The notes: generated by a model not told the origin, from the sequence alone. A stretch of 64,000 nt of DNA from Agrobacterium tumefaciens (GCF_017726655.1 NZ_CP072309.1:1546501-1610500), one strand, 5' to 3'. Shown: positions 36,971-48,631, numbered from the stretch's first letter. Numbers and translations: made by a program.

Positions 36971-37348
36971 ATGGCGAACCTGCCCGAAATGACCAAACAC
37001 AAGGGTTTTCCCTCCGGCATGCCGAGCACGGGCGTCCAGTTCACCATCCGCCGCGCCAACCCCAAAGGGGTAACACCGATCAAGATGATACCCCGGCGGG
37101 CGCGCAACGACACCAAGGAGCATCGCATCGATGCTGCCTTCCTGCACTCGCTCTGGCACCATTTTGGGCCTGAGCCCTTCGAGCGCGGCAATCTCGACGC
37201 CGCCCGCCTCAACCTGCTTTTCGGCCGTGAGGTGGTGCCGGCGGAGAAGAATTTCGATCCTGTTTCCTACCAGGCGATGCTCGTCATAGACGAACGCGTC
37301 GCGCGGCAGAACTTCCCGGAGTCCTTCGAGAATTTCTTCGAGATTTGA
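36971..37348 (+). CDS. Conserved small protein of unknown function in the propionate operon
   Basis: I do not recognise this 125-residue protein. It is basic at the N-terminus (two segments, KHKGFPSGMPSTGVQFTIRR and IKMIPRRARNDTKEHR), then has an amphipathic helix AAFLHSLWHHFG and an acidic, aromatic tail FPESFENFFEI. There is no signal peptide or membrane segment. It is 21 bp after yghU and 44 bp before pccA on the same strand, so it is very probably co-transcribed with the carboxylase. Start ATG follows AGAAGGATTAG. Confidence 0.72.
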   Translation: MANLPEMTKHKGFPSGMPSTGVQFTIRRANPKGVTPIKMIPRRARNDTKEHRIDAAFLHSLWHHFGPEPFERGNLDAARLNLLFGREVVPAEKNFDPVSYQAMLVIDERVARQNFPESFENFFEI

Positions 37349-37392
37349 GGACTGTTTAAGGGTTCGTGCTGAGGGAAGAGGGGCATAACCGC

Positions 37393-39396
37393 ATGATCAA
37401 GAAAATCCTTATCGCCAATCGCGGCGAGATCGCCTGCCGGGTCATCAAGACGGCGAAGAAGATGGGCATCGCCACCGTTGCGGTTTATTCGGACGCGGAT
37501 GCCAATGCGCTGCATGTGAGACAAGCGGATGAGGCCGTCCACATTGGCCCTGCACCCTCGTCACAGTCCTATATCGTCATTGAGAAGATTCTCGAGGCGA
37601 TCAAGAAGACCGGGGCGGATGCTGTCCATCCCGGCTACGGCTTCCTGTCGGAAAACGCCGCCTTCGCCCAGGCGCTGGAAAAGGCGGGTGTCGTTTTTAT
37701 CGGTCCGCCCGTTGGCGCGATCGAGGCCATGGGTGACAAGATTACTTCGAAGAAACTGGCGGCGAAAGCCGGCGTTTCCACCGTTCCCGGCCATATGGGG
37801 CTGATCGAGGATGCGGATGAGGCGGTGAAGATCGCCTCGCAGATCGGTTATCCCGTCATGATCAAGGCCTCTGCCGGCGGCGGCGGCAAGGGCATGCGCA
37901 TTGCCTTCAACGACGCCGAGGCGCGCGAGGGTTTTCAATCCTCCAAAAACGAGGCGAAATCCTCCTTTGGTGACGATCGCATTTTCATCGAAAAATTCGT
38001 CACCCAGCCGCGCCATATCGAAATTCAGGTGCTGGGCGACAAGCACGGGAATATCCTTTACCTCGGGGAGCGCGAATGCTCGATCCAGCGGCGTAACCAA
38101 AAGGTCATCGAGGAAGCGCCGTCGCCCTTTCTGGACGAGGCGACGCGGAAGGCCATGGGCGAGCAGGCCGTGGCGCTGGCGAGAGCGGTCGGTTACCACT
38201 CGGCCGGCACGGTGGAATTCATCGTCGATGGCGACCGCAACTTTTATTTCCTTGAAATGAACACCCGTTTGCAGGTGGAACATCCGGTGACGGAACTGGT
38301 CACGGGCATCGATCTGGTCGAGCAGATGATCCGTGTGGCATCAGGTGAAGAGCTCTCCTTCGGGCAGGCGGATGTGAAGCTGAACGGCTGGGCAATCGAA
38401 AGCCGGCTTTATGCCGAAGACCCCTATCGCAACTTCCTGCCCTCTATTGGCCGACTGACGCGATATCGCCCGCCGCATGAGGGGGCGCAGGAAAACGGCA
38501 CCATTCTTCGCAACGATACCGGCGTCTTCGAAGGCGGCGAAATCTCGATGTATTACGATCCGATGATCGCCAAGCTGTGCGCTCTAGGCAAGGATCGGGC
38601 GACAGCCATCGATGCCATGGGAGAGGCATTGGATCGTTTTGAGGTTGAAGGCATCGGCCACAATCTGCCGTTTCTCTCCGCCGTCATGCAGCATGAGCGC
38701 TTTCGCTCTGGCAGGCTGACGACCGGCTTCATAGCAGAAGAGTTTCCGGAAGGCTTTTCCGGCGTCGAGCCGGATGAGGCCGCCGCGCGCAAGCTTTCCG
38801 CCATTGCCGCCATCGTCAATCAGCGCCTGCAAAACCGCGCGGTTGAAATCTCCGGCACCATCGGCAATCACCGCCGCATTGTCGGTGGTGACTGGGTGGT
38901 TTCGTTTGGCGCGTTCCGCCACGGGGTCAGCGTCGAAACCGGCGCGGATGGCGCGGCGGTCCGTTTTGAGGATGGGATGGCGCTGACCATCGATACCGGC
39001 TGGCTTCCTGGCCAAAGCCTTGGCCTGTTTACGGTGGCAGGCGACGTGATCGCTGCCAAGGTCGATCTTGCGGGTGCAGCGGTTCGCCTGCGCTGGCGCG
39101 GCATGGATGTTCGCGCCCGCGTGCGCAGCCCGCGCGTGGCGGAACTGGCGCTGCTGATGCCGGAAAAATTGCCGCCGGATACCTCGAAACTGCTGCTCTG
39201 CCCCATGCCCGGTGTCATTACCGGTATCTCGGTGGGTGAGGGTGACGAGGTGGAGGCCGGTCAGGCGCTGGCGACGGTGGAGGCCATGAAAATGGAAAAC
39301 ATCCTGCGCGCGGAAAAACGCGGCCGTGTTGTGAGAGTGGCGGCAAAACCGGGCGACAGCCTCGCGGTGGACGAGGTCATTCTCGAGTTCGAGTAA
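37393..39396 (+). CDS. pccA: Propionyl-CoA carboxylase, biotin-carboxylase (alpha) subunit
   Basis: PccA carboxylates its own biotin using ATP and bicarbonate and passes the group to PccB, giving methylmalonyl-CoA. The 667-residue protein has a biotin carboxylase domain (ILIANRGEIACRVI, then the ATP-grasp loop KASAGGGGKGMRIAF and LEMNTRLQVEHPVTE), a BT linker domain, and a C-terminal biotinyl domain with the AMKMEN site at about residues 632-637. The ATG at 37393 is chosen because the fold begins there; nine upstream codons are also open. Confidence 0.95.
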   Translation: MIKKILIANRGEIACRVIKTAKKMGIATVAVYSDADANALHVRQADEAVHIGPAPSSQSYIVIEKILEAIKKTGADAVHPGYGFLSENAAFAQALEKAGVVFIGPPVGAIEAMGDKITSKKLAAKAGVSTVPGHMGLIEDADEAVKIASQIGYPVMIKASAGGGGKGMRIAFNDAEAREGFQSSKNEAKSSFGDDRIFIEKFVTQPRHIEIQVLGDKHGNILYLGERECSIQRRNQKVIEEAPSPFLDEATRKAMGEQAVALARAVGYHSAGTVEFIVDGDRNFYFLEMNTRLQVEHPVTELVTGIDLVEQMIRVASGEELSFGQADVKLNGWAIESRLYAEDPYRNFLPSIGRLTRYRPPHEGAQENGTILRNDTGVFEGGEISMYYDPMIAKLCALGKDRATAIDAMGEALDRFEVEGIGHNLPFLSAVMQHERFRSGRLTTGFIAEEFPEGFSGVEPDEAAARKLSAIAAIVNQRLQNRAVEISGTIGNHRRIVGGDWVVSFGAFRHGVSVETGADGAAVRFEDGMALTIDTGWLPGQSLGLFTVAGDVIAAKVDLAGAAVRLRWRGMDVRARVRSPRVAELALLMPEKLPPDTSKLLLCPMPGVITGISVGEGDEVEAGQALATVEAMKMENILRAEKRGRVVRVAAKPGDSLAVDEVILEFE

Positions 39397-39521
39397 TGCT
39401 GCTGCCGTTTCTTCGGAACGCAAGCGAGCCGCAGCGGTTTATGGGCACGGGGTAGATCGTTCGATTTTCGTCATGATCACCCGCCAGAATGCTGAAGCGA
39501 AATGCAAAAGGGGAGAGATGC

Positions 39522-41663
<2,142 letters not shown>

Positions 41664-41676
41664 GGGGTCGGCAAGC

Positions 41677-42093
41677 ATGTTCGGAAGATTGAACCACGTC
41701 GCCCTTGCGGTGCCTGATCTCAATGCCGCCATTTCGCGATACAGGGCGCTCGGCGCACGGGTTTCCGAGCCGCAATCGCTGCCGGAACATGGTGTGACGG
41801 TGGTGTTCATTCAGGCTGATAACACCAAGATCGAACTTCTTCACCCGCTCGGGGAAAACTCGCCGATTGCCGCTTTTCTCGAACGCAATCCGGGGGGTGG
41901 CACGCATCATCTCTGCTTCGAGGTGCCGGATATTCTCGCGGCGCGCGACGACCTCATTCAAAAAGGCGTCCGTATTCTCGGCGATGGCACGCCAAAGATC
42001 GGCGCGCACGGCAATCCCGTTCTTTTCCTGCATCCGAAGGATATGGGCGGGGTGCTTTACGAGCTCGAGCAGGTTTCTCGGACACACGGCTGA
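41677..42093 (+). CDS. mce: Methylmalonyl-CoA epimerase
   Basis: This metal-dependent VOC-fold enzyme interconverts (S)- and (R)-methylmalonyl-CoA, linking PccAB to the mutase. The 138-residue protein begins LNHVALAVPDLNAAI with metal-ligand His7, and GGTHHLCFEVPDI and GVLYELEQV supply the other ligands. The start at 41677 has GAGGGG nine bases upstream; an in-frame ATG at 41656 overlapping the mutase stop is an alternative. It closes the propionate unit. Confidence 0.92.
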   Translation: MFGRLNHVALAVPDLNAAISRYRALGARVSEPQSLPEHGVTVVFIQADNTKIELLHPLGENSPIAAFLERNPGGGTHHLCFEVPDILAARDDLIQKGVRILGDGTPKIGAHGNPVLFLHPKDMGGVLYELEQVSRTHG

Positions 42094-42101
42094 AACATAA
42101 A

Positions 42102-42113
42102 CCTCCTAGGAGG
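42102..42113. promoter_or_regulatory. Perfect 12 bp palindrome after mce
   Basis: CCTCCTAGGAGG is its own reverse complement and lies 8 bp after the mce stop. It may be part of a terminator (a weak GGCGC/GCGCC hairpin follows about 35 bp later) or an operator; nothing decides between them. Confidence 0.3.
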
Positions 42114-42165
42114 CTGACTCTGTGAAGCGACGCTCACGGTGGCGCTTTCACTTGCGCCTTCATAG

Positions 42166-42211
42166 TTCGTTTGTTTTCTTTTGACATTCGGTTTGATTTC
42201 GTTTTTATAGA
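42166..42211 (+). promoter_or_regulatory. Predicted glpD promoter
   Basis: A perfect -35 (TTGACA, 42181-42186) is followed 17-19 bp later by TTTATAGA (42204-42211) as the -10 region. Two TTCGTTT direct repeats (42167-42173 and 42198-42204) flank the -35 and resemble the half-sites of DeoR-family GlpR operators. Confidence 0.5.
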
Positions 42212-42259
42212 ATTGTCTTTCCATAAGGGGTATTTCCCTTGCATTGTCGCGGAGGCTCC

Positions 42260-43804
42260 ATGTCCGGCGAAAACATTTTTGATCTTTTTGTCATCGGCGG
42301 CGGCATTAATGGGTGCGGCATTGCCCGCGATGCGGTGGGCAGGGGGTATTCCGTAGCGCTTGCGGAAAAGGGCGACTTTGCCTCCGGCACGTCTTCTGCC
42401 GCCACCAAGCTCATTCATGGTGGCTTGCGTTATCTCGAACATTACGAATTCCGCCTCGTGCGCGAGGCGCTGATGGAGCGGGAAATTCTGTGGGCCATGG
42501 CGCCGCATGTCATCTGGCCCATGCGTTTTGTTCTGCCCATGCAGAAGGGCGGCGTGCGTCCATCCTGGATGGTTCGGCTCGGCCTGTTTCTTTACGACAA
42601 TCTCGGCGGCCGAAAGCTGTTGCCGCCGACGCGCACGCTCGATCTTCGCAAGGACCCGGCCGGCAAGCCGCTGAAGCCCGTTTTCGCCAAGGCTTTCGAA
42701 TATTCCGACGGCTGGGTGGATGATGCCCGTTTCGTGGTTCTCAATGCACGCGATGCCGCAAATCGCGGCGCAACGATCATGAACCGCACGCGGGTCGTTT
42801 CGGCGCGGCGTGAAGGCGGGTTTTGGCTCATCGAGACGCTGGACGAAAAAACCGGCCGGGCGGCCACACACAGGGCGCGCATGCTGGTCAATGCCGCCGG
42901 TCCCTGGGTGGACAATGTGCTTTCAGGTGTCTTCGGGCGCAACGATGTTCATAACGTCCGGCTCGTGCAGGGAAGCCACATCATCGTGCGCAAAAAATTT
43001 GCTGATCCGCGCGCCTATTTCTTCCAGAACCCGGACAATCGCATCATCTTCGCCATTCCCTATGAGCGGGATTTCACGCTGATCGGTACGACGGATCGCG
43101 ACTACAAGGGTGATCCGGCCAAGGTTCGCATTTCCGAGGAAGAGATCTCCTATCTCTGCGACGCCGCCAGCGACTATTTCAGCGAGCCGGTTCGGCCGGA
43201 AGATATCGTCTGGACCTATTCCGGCGTCAGACCGCTCTTTGACGACGGCGCCTCGAAGGCGCAGGAGGCCACCCGCGATTACGTGCTGAAGGTGGAAGAG
43301 GCAGAGGGCGAAGCGCCGCTCCTCAACATCTTCGGGGGCAAGCTGACCACATATCGGCGGCTGGCGGAACATGCGCTGGAAAAGATCGGTGCCGCAATCG
43401 GTGCAAAGGGCAAGCCTTGGACGGCCGGCTCCCACCTGCCGGGCGGCGATTTTGGTGCGCAGCGATTTGACGCGCAGGTGAAGAAGCTGCTCTCGCGTTA
43501 TTCCTTCCTGGATGAACGCCATGCCGAGCGGCTCATCAAAAACTACGGCACGAAGGCAGCGGACCTGCTCGGATCCGCCACCGATGTCTCCGGCCTCGGG
43601 CGGCATTTCGGCGGCACGCTTTACGAGTGCGAGGTGCGCTGGCTGGTGGAGAATGAATGGGCTTTTTCGGCCGAGGATATTCTCTGGCGCCGCACGAAAC
43701 AGGGCCTGCGTTTGAGCAAGGACGAGGCGGCCGCGCTGGACGAATTCTTGGCCGAGCTGACAGGCGTCAGAGAAAATCCAGAAGCCATGGCGCAGCGGGC
43801 CTGA
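42260..43804 (+). CDS. glpD: Aerobic glycerol-3-phosphate dehydrogenase
   Basis: This membrane-associated FAD enzyme oxidises sn-glycerol 3-phosphate to dihydroxyacetone phosphate and feeds electrons to quinone. The 514-residue protein has the FAD site FVIGGGINGCGIARDA (about 9-24), the signature SAATKLIHGGLRYLE and IFGGKLTTYRRLAEHAL, and the C-terminal DAO_C domain. ATG at 42260 follows GGAGGCTCC. No glpR or glycerol transporter gene is next to it. Confidence 0.94.
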   Translation: MSGENIFDLFVIGGGINGCGIARDAVGRGYSVALAEKGDFASGTSSAATKLIHGGLRYLEHYEFRLVREALMEREILWAMAPHVIWPMRFVLPMQKGGVRPSWMVRLGLFLYDNLGGRKLLPPTRTLDLRKDPAGKPLKPVFAKAFEYSDGWVDDARFVVLNARDAANRGATIMNRTRVVSARREGGFWLIETLDEKTGRAATHRARMLVNAAGPWVDNVLSGVFGRNDVHNVRLVQGSHIIVRKKFADPRAYFFQNPDNRIIFAIPYERDFTLIGTTDRDYKGDPAKVRISEEEISYLCDAASDYFSEPVRPEDIVWTYSGVRPLFDDGASKAQEATRDYVLKVEEAEGEAPLLNIFGGKLTTYRRLAEHALEKIGAAIGAKGKPWTAGSHLPGGDFGAQRFDAQVKKLLSRYSFLDERHAERLIKNYGTKAADLLGSATDVSGLGRHFGGTLYECEVRWLVENEWAFSAEDILWRRTKQGLRLSKDEAAALDEFLAELTGVRENPEAMAQRA

Positions 43805-43823
43805 ACACCCGTCGGCTGCCTTC

Positions 43824-45068
43824 TCAGCCTGCCGAATTCCGCACCGGTTTCTGAGCGGCTTCGGCGCTCAGAATATAATCGTCGGCAGCGGAAAGCGCGT
43901 GTTCCATATGGCCCTCGAATACCAGTTCCGGCTCGTTGGAGGCAATGGCAATTTTTGGCATACCGCCGAAACGGACGGCTTGGGATTGCGCAAGGCCGTC
44001 GCGCAGACCGCTTTCCAGAAGGTCGAAATAGCGTGTGCCGGGTCCGGTGATGAAAACCGGCATATGGCCATGCAGGCTGAACAGGCGCGAAAGGCCGTTG
44101 CCGAGCGCAAGGCCGGCGGTACGGAAGGCGAAGCGGGCCATGCGCGCGCCGGCGCGGGCGGAGGCGGCGATCTTGTCCACCTCGGCGACAGGAACGAATT
44201 TTGCCGGCTCTGCCTGCGGCGGTGCTTCGAAGGCCGAGCGCAGGATGGCGTAGAAACCCGAATAGGCTTCGATACAGCCTCTGGTGCCGCAGCGGCATAA
44301 AGCGCCGTCGGCGAGATGCAGCATATGGCCGAAATTGGGGGCGCTGACCTCGATTGCGCCGCCGGTTGAGCGGGCAATACCGAGACCGATGCTGTGACCG
44401 AGTGACAGCGTGACAAGGGCTTCTGTTGCACTGCCGTCCTTCGCCTGCTCCCGCATCCAGATGGCTTTGGCAGCAAGCAGGGTTTCATTGTTCAGCGTCA
44501 CGCGCGTAGGCTGATCCGCAGACACCAACTGCTGGAAATCGATCTTTTCATCACCGAGAACCGGCGACCAGAGAAGCGTTGCCGTCGCTGCATCCACCAG
44601 CCCCTTGCTGCTGATCGAGACCTGCAGGATATCATGTCGGTCTATGCGCGAGCGATCGGCAAGCCTTGCGAGGCCAGCACGGATCGCCCCACCGAACCTG
44701 CCTTTCTCAGTCGTCATTCTCTGTTCGGTAAAGCGATCCACCAGCTTCCCGGCATAATCGACCAGCGAATATTGCACGCTGTCGGACGAGATGATGACGA
44801 TGGCGACATGACAAAAGGCCCCGTGAGGTGCAAAGAGAATGCGCGGCCGCCCGCGCCCTGCGGCCGCGATCTGTTCCTTGCGCAGGATGATTCCGGCCCG
44901 CTCCAGTTCCGTGGTGATGGCCGAGACTGTTGCGGAGGCAAGCCCGGTGAATGTCGACATGTCGGTGTGGGACAGACTGCCGTGCAGGCGCAACGCTGCC
45001 ATTACCGACAGGCTGTTTTTCTGGCGCACCAGTTCCGTACTTGCAATGGCGGACATGGGCTGGGGCAT
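43824..45068 (-). CDS. ROK-family transcriptional repressor (XylR-like)
   Basis: This 414-residue regulator joins an N-terminal MarR-like winged helix (MAALRLHGSLSHTDMSTFTG and ASATVSAITTELERAGII, about residues 22-60) to a ROK sugar-kinase-like domain. The ROK zinc motif CRCGTRGCIEAY is present, while an ATP site is not obvious, as expected for a regulator. It is divergent from xylF and a perfect 25 bp palindrome lies between them. The start at 45068 follows AGGGAGC closely; ATGs at 45119 and 45056 are alternatives. Confidence 0.87.
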   Translation of the reverse strand: MPQPMSAIASTELVRQKNSLSVMAALRLHGSLSHTDMSTFTGLASATVSAITTELERAGIILRKEQIAAAGRGRPRILFAPHGAFCHVAIVIISSDSVQYSLVDYAGKLVDRFTEQRMTTEKGRFGGAIRAGLARLADRSRIDRHDILQVSISSKGLVDAATATLLWSPVLGDEKIDFQQLVSADQPTRVTLNNETLLAAKAIWMREQAKDGSATEALVTLSLGHSIGLGIARSTGGAIEVSAPNFGHMLHLADGALCRCGTRGCIEAYSGFYAILRSAFEAPPQAEPAKFVPVAEVDKIAASARAGARMARFAFRTAGLALGNGLSRLFSLHGHMPVFITGPGTRYFDLLESGLRDGLAQSQAVRFGGMPKIAIASNEPELVFEGHMEHALSAADDYILSAEAAQKPVRNSAG

Positions 45069-45191
45069 GCTCCCTGAACGGCTTTTTTCCTGTCGTGCGT
45101 TTTCGCTCTGATGGCGCATGCCGAAAGCAAGATCAAGGCACCCGCATGCTGTCTCCAGCCGTTGTTGACAGCATCGGGAATCTCTGACATT

Positions 45192-45216
45192 AATTTTCTC
45201 GACTGTCGAGAAAATT
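45192..45216. promoter_or_regulatory. Perfect 25 bp operator palindrome of the ROK repressor
   Basis: The arms AATTTTCTCGAC and GTCGAGAAAATT are exact complements around a central T at 45204. It lies 84 bp upstream of xylF and between the divergent regulator and transporter, the standard place for a ROK operator. Confidence 0.8.
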
Positions 45217-45299
45217 GTGAAACCACAGAGACCGGCAGCTTTTTCGGGCGTTTTCCCCCGCATGGAGGTGTGGGGCAGCGCTCTTACCGGGAGGACATC

Positions 45300-46340
45300 A
45301 TGAATTCATTTGCCAAGCTCTTGGCGGGTACAGCCGTACTCGTTTCTTTGCACACCGCCGCCATCGCGGCTGATCTCGTCGTTGGCGTTTCCTGGTCGAA
45401 TTTCCAGGAAGAACGCTGGAAGACGGATGAGGCGGCCATCAAGGCAGCGCTCGACAAGGCCGGTGCGAAATACATTTCCGCCGACGCGCAATCCTCTGCC
45501 GCAAAGCAGCTCACCGACGTGGAATCGCTGATTTCCCAGGGCGCGAACGCGCTGATCATCCTGGCGCAGGACAGCGATGCGATTGGCCCGGCTGTGGAGA
45601 AGGCCGTGGCCGAGGGTATTCCGGTCGTCGGTTATGACCGTCTGATCGAAAACAAGAATGCCTTCTACATCACCTTCGACAACAAGGAAGTCGGTCGCCT
45701 GCAGGCTGCCGAAGTCTTCAAGGTCAAGCCGGAAGGCAACTACGTCTTCATCAAGGGCTCGTCTTCCGATCCGAATGCGGATTTCCTGTTCGCCGGTCAG
45801 CAGGAAGTGCTGAAGGCGGCCATTGACGGCGGCAAGATCAAGAATGTCGGTGAGGCCTATACCGATGGCTGGAAGCCGGAAAACGCCCAGAAGAACATGG
45901 AACAGTTCCTGACCAAAAATAACAACAAGGTCGATGCGGTCGTCGCCTCGAATGACGGCACGGCTGGCGGCGCCATCGCCGCTCTTGCCGCGCAGGGTAT
46001 GGCCGGTTCGGTTCCCGTTTCCGGTCAGGATGCCGATTTCGCCGCGCTCAACCGCGTTGCGCTTGGCACGCAGACGGTATCCGTCTGGAAGGACAGCCGT
46101 GAACTGGGCAAGGAAGCGGCGGGCATTGCGCTGGAACTGGCCGGTGGCAAGAAGATGACCGAGATCAAGGGCGTCACCACCTTTGATGGCGGGCCGAAGA
46201 AGGTCACCATGCAGTCGGTCTTCCTCAAGCCGATCGCCATCACCAAGGACAATCTTGGCACCGTCATCGACGCCGGCTGGATCAAGAAGGAAACGGCCTG
46301 CCAGGGTGTGAAGGCCGGATCCGTCAAGGCCTGCAACTGA
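45300..46340 (+). CDS. xylF: Sugar ABC transporter substrate-binding protein, XylF type
   Basis: This 346-residue periplasmic protein has a signal peptide ([20 protein letters not shown], cleavage near AIA-A at residue 23) and a Peripla_BP_4 fold closest in sequence style to D-xylose-binding protein: [35 protein letters not shown] and [21 protein letters not shown] follows GGGAGGACATC. A strong hairpin after the gene separates it from xylH. Xylose or a related sugar is the likely ligand, but this is inferred. Confidence 0.88.
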   Translation: MNSFAKLLAGTAVLVSLHTAAIAADLVVGVSWSNFQEERWKTDEAAIKAALDKAGAKYISADAQSSAAKQLTDVESLISQGANALIILAQDSDAIGPAVEKAVAEGIPVVGYDRLIENKNAFYITFDNKEVGRLQAAEVFKVKPEGNYVFIKGSSSDPNADFLFAGQQEVLKAAIDGGKIKNVGEAYTDGWKPENAQKNMEQFLTKNNNKVDAVVASNDGTAGGAIAALAAQGMAGSVPVSGQDADFAALNRVALGTQTVSVWKDSRELGKEAAGIALELAGGKKMTEIKGVTTFDGGPKKVTMQSVFLKPIAITKDNLGTVIDAGWIKKETACQGVKAGSVKACN

Positions 46341-46360
46341 GACCGGTAGGTTGATGTTTG

Positions 46361-46392
46361 GGCGCCGCGTCACGATCAGGTGGCGCGGCGCC
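46361..46392 (+). terminator. Intra-operon hairpin between xylF and xylH
   Basis: The arms GGCGCCGCG and CGCGGCGCC form a 9 bp stem with a 14-base loop, followed by TTTC. Such hairpins after the binding-protein gene commonly stabilise its mRNA or reduce downstream expression. Confidence 0.65.
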
Positions 46393-46420
46393 TTTCAGAT
46401 GTAAGGAGGACCGGCAGTCC

Positions 46421-47734
46421 ATGGCCGATATGACACAATCCAATTCCACAGCGTCCCCCAAGGCTGAAAAGGCGGGCTCGATTTCGCGCTTCATCAGCGC
46501 GACCGAACTGGACACCCGGCTGCTCGGCATGGTGGGCGCGCTTCTTCTGATCTGGATCGGATTTCATATCCTGTCCGGCGGCCTGTTCCTGACGCCGCGA
46601 AACCTCTGGAACCTTTCGGTGCAGACCGCCTCAGTGGCTGTGATGGCGACAGGCATGGTGCTTGTCATCGTCACCCGCAATATCGATCTGTCAGTGGGGT
46701 CCATTCTTGGTTTTTCCGGCATGATCATGGGCGTCATGCAGGCGGAAATCCTGCCGCAAATCCTCGGTTTCGAACATTGGGCGACATGGATCGTCACGCT
46801 TCTGGTCGGCATCCTCGTCGGTGGCGCTATCGGCATGCTGCAGGGCTCGATCATCGCCTTTCTGAATGTGCCGTCCTTCATCGTCACGCTTGGCGGCCTG
46901 CTGGTCTGGCGCGGCGGCACCTGGTTCGTCACCAGCGGCCGCACCGTGGCGCCGATGGATTCCACCTTCCGCCTGATGGGCGGCGGCACCAGCGGCTCGA
47001 TCGGCGCGACATGGAGCTGGATCGCTGCTGTCATCGCCTGTGTCGCGATCGTTGCTGCCATCCTCAACTCCCGCCATCAGCGCCGCCGTTTCGGTTTCCC
47101 GCTGCGGCCGGTCTGGGCGGAATATTTCCTGGTGGCGCTCGGCTGCTTAGTCGTCATCGGTTTCGTTGCCGTCGTCAACAGCTACCCCTGGCCGGTCAAT
47201 ATTGCCCGCAATTATGCCGATGCCAATGGTATCGCATGGCCGGATGGCGGTCTATTCATTCCGCATGGCATTGCCGTCCCGGTGCTGATGGCGCTTGCCG
47301 TCGGTGCCGTCATGACCTTCATCGCGACAAGATTGCGCTTCGGCCGCTATGTCTTCGCCATCGGTGGCAACCCTGAAGCGGCGGAACTCGCCGGCATCAA
47401 GACGCGCTGGGTCACGGTGAAGATTTTCACGCTGATGGGCGTTCTCTGCGCCATCGCGGCGGCAATCTCGACGGCCCGCCTCAACGCGGCCACCAACGCG
47501 CAGGGTGAACTCGACGAGCTTTACACCATCGCGGCTGCGGTCATAGGCGGCACCTCGCTTGCCGGCGGCGTCGGCACCATAGCGGGTGCGATGCTCGGCG
47601 CACTCGTCATGCAATCGCTGCAATCCGGCATGGTGCTGGTGGGCATCGATACGCCCTTCCAGCGCATCGTCGTCGGTGTGGTCCTGGTTGTCGCCGTCTG
47701 GCTCGACACCATCTACCGCGCCCGCGCCAAGTAA
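46421..47734 (+). CDS. xylH: Sugar ABC transporter permease, XylH type
   Basis: This 437-residue inner-membrane permease of the BPD_transp_2 family is long, as XylH proteins are. It contains TRNIDLSVGSILGFSGMIMG, NVPSFIVTLGGLLVWRGG, the coupling loop IGGNPEAAELAGIKTRWV and VIGGTSLAGGVGTIAG. A single permease gene implies a homodimeric channel. ATG at 46421 follows AAGGAGGACCGGCAGTCC. It is followed by xylG after 18 bp. Confidence 0.9.
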   Translation: MADMTQSNSTASPKAEKAGSISRFISATELDTRLLGMVGALLLIWIGFHILSGGLFLTPRNLWNLSVQTASVAVMATGMVLVIVTRNIDLSVGSILGFSGMIMGVMQAEILPQILGFEHWATWIVTLLVGILVGGAIGMLQGSIIAFLNVPSFIVTLGGLLVWRGGTWFVTSGRTVAPMDSTFRLMGGGTSGSIGATWSWIAAVIACVAIVAAILNSRHQRRRFGFPLRPVWAEYFLVALGCLVVIGFVAVVNSYPWPVNIARNYADANGIAWPDGGLFIPHGIAVPVLMALAVGAVMTFIATRLRFGRYVFAIGGNPEAAELAGIKTRWVTVKIFTLMGVLCAIAAAISTARLNAATNAQGELDELYTIAAAVIGGTSLAGGVGTIAGAMLGALVMQSLQSGMVLVGIDTPFQRIVVGVVLVVAVWLDTIYRARAK

Positions 47735-47752
47735 GAACCGAGGAGAACTCCT

Positions 47753-48535
47753 ATGACGGAACAAGTCACGCCCCTCGTGGAAATGCGCAATATTTCCATC
47801 TCCTTCGGCGGTATCCACGCGGTGGAAAACGCCTCAGTCGATCTTTTCCCCGGCGAGGTTGTCGCCCTGCTCGGCCACAACGGTGCAGGCAAATCGACGC
47901 TCATCAAGATATTGTCTGGTGCATACCGGCGGGATGGGGGCGAAATCCTCATCAATGGCGCGGATGCGGATATCCGCAATCCCCGCGACGCAAAGAAATA
48001 CGGCATTGAAACCATCTACCAGACGCTGGCGGTGGCGGATAATGTCGATGCGGCGGCCAATCTTTATCTCGGACGCGAGCTGAAGACGAAATGGGGTACG
48101 CTCGATGATGTCGCCATGGAAGCCTCGGCCCGTGAGGTGATGGGGCGTCTCAATCCCAATTTCCGGCGGTTCAAGGAACCGGTGAAGGCGCTCTCGGGCG
48201 GTCAGCGCCAGTCAGTCGCCATTGCACGCGCCATTCTGTTCGACGCCCGCATCCTCATCATGGATGAGCCGACTGCCGCCCTCGGGCCGCAGGAAACGGC
48301 GCAGGTGGGCGACCTCGTCAAGGAACTGAAACGACAGGGCATCGGCATCTTCCTCATCAGCCATGATATCCACGACGTCTTCGATCTGGCTGACCGGGTT
48401 TTTGTCATGAAAAACGGCAAGGTCGTGGGTCACGCGCGGACCGAAGATGTCACCAAGGACGAAGTGCTCGGCATGATCATTCTCGGCAAGGTGCCACCGG
48501 GTGCTGTGGCGGGTCCGGGCGCGGTGCCGTTCTGA
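47753..48535 (+). CDS. xylG: Sugar ABC transporter ATPase, single-domain XylG/FrcA type
   Basis: This ATPase energises XylH. At 260 residues it has just one nucleotide-binding domain: Walker [10 protein letters not shown] near 40-48, signature [14 protein letters not shown], Walker [13 protein letters not shown], and H-loop ISHDIHD. Classical XylG and RbsA proteins are twice this length; the half-size form matches rhizobial FrcA. The sequence after the stop contains no second domain, so this is not a truncation. It ends the xylFHG unit. Confidence 0.88.
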   Translation: MTEQVTPLVEMRNISISFGGIHAVENASVDLFPGEVVALLGHNGAGKSTLIKILSGAYRRDGGEILINGADADIRNPRDAKKYGIETIYQTLAVADNVDAAANLYLGRELKTKWGTLDDVAMEASAREVMGRLNPNFRRFKEPVKALSGGQRQSVAIARAILFDARILIMDEPTAALGPQETAQVGDLVKELKRQGIGIFLISHDIHDVFDLADRVFVMKNGKVVGHARTEDVTKDEVLGMIILGKVPPGAVAGPGAVPF

Positions 48536-48610
48536 CGACAGCGCGGTAGGGCCTTTGGAAACGGTTGTTGTTCCGATAAGATGCTCGTCCAGACATCTGG
48601 AAATATCAAA

Positions 48611-48631
48611 GGCCCGGCGTGATACCGGGCC
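48611..48631. terminator. Hairpin after xylG
   Basis: The arms GGCCCGG and CCGGGCC pair around CGTGATA. T-rich sequence follows on the minus strand (TTTGATATTT) and more weakly on the plus strand, so it may work for both convergent genes. Confidence 0.5.
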
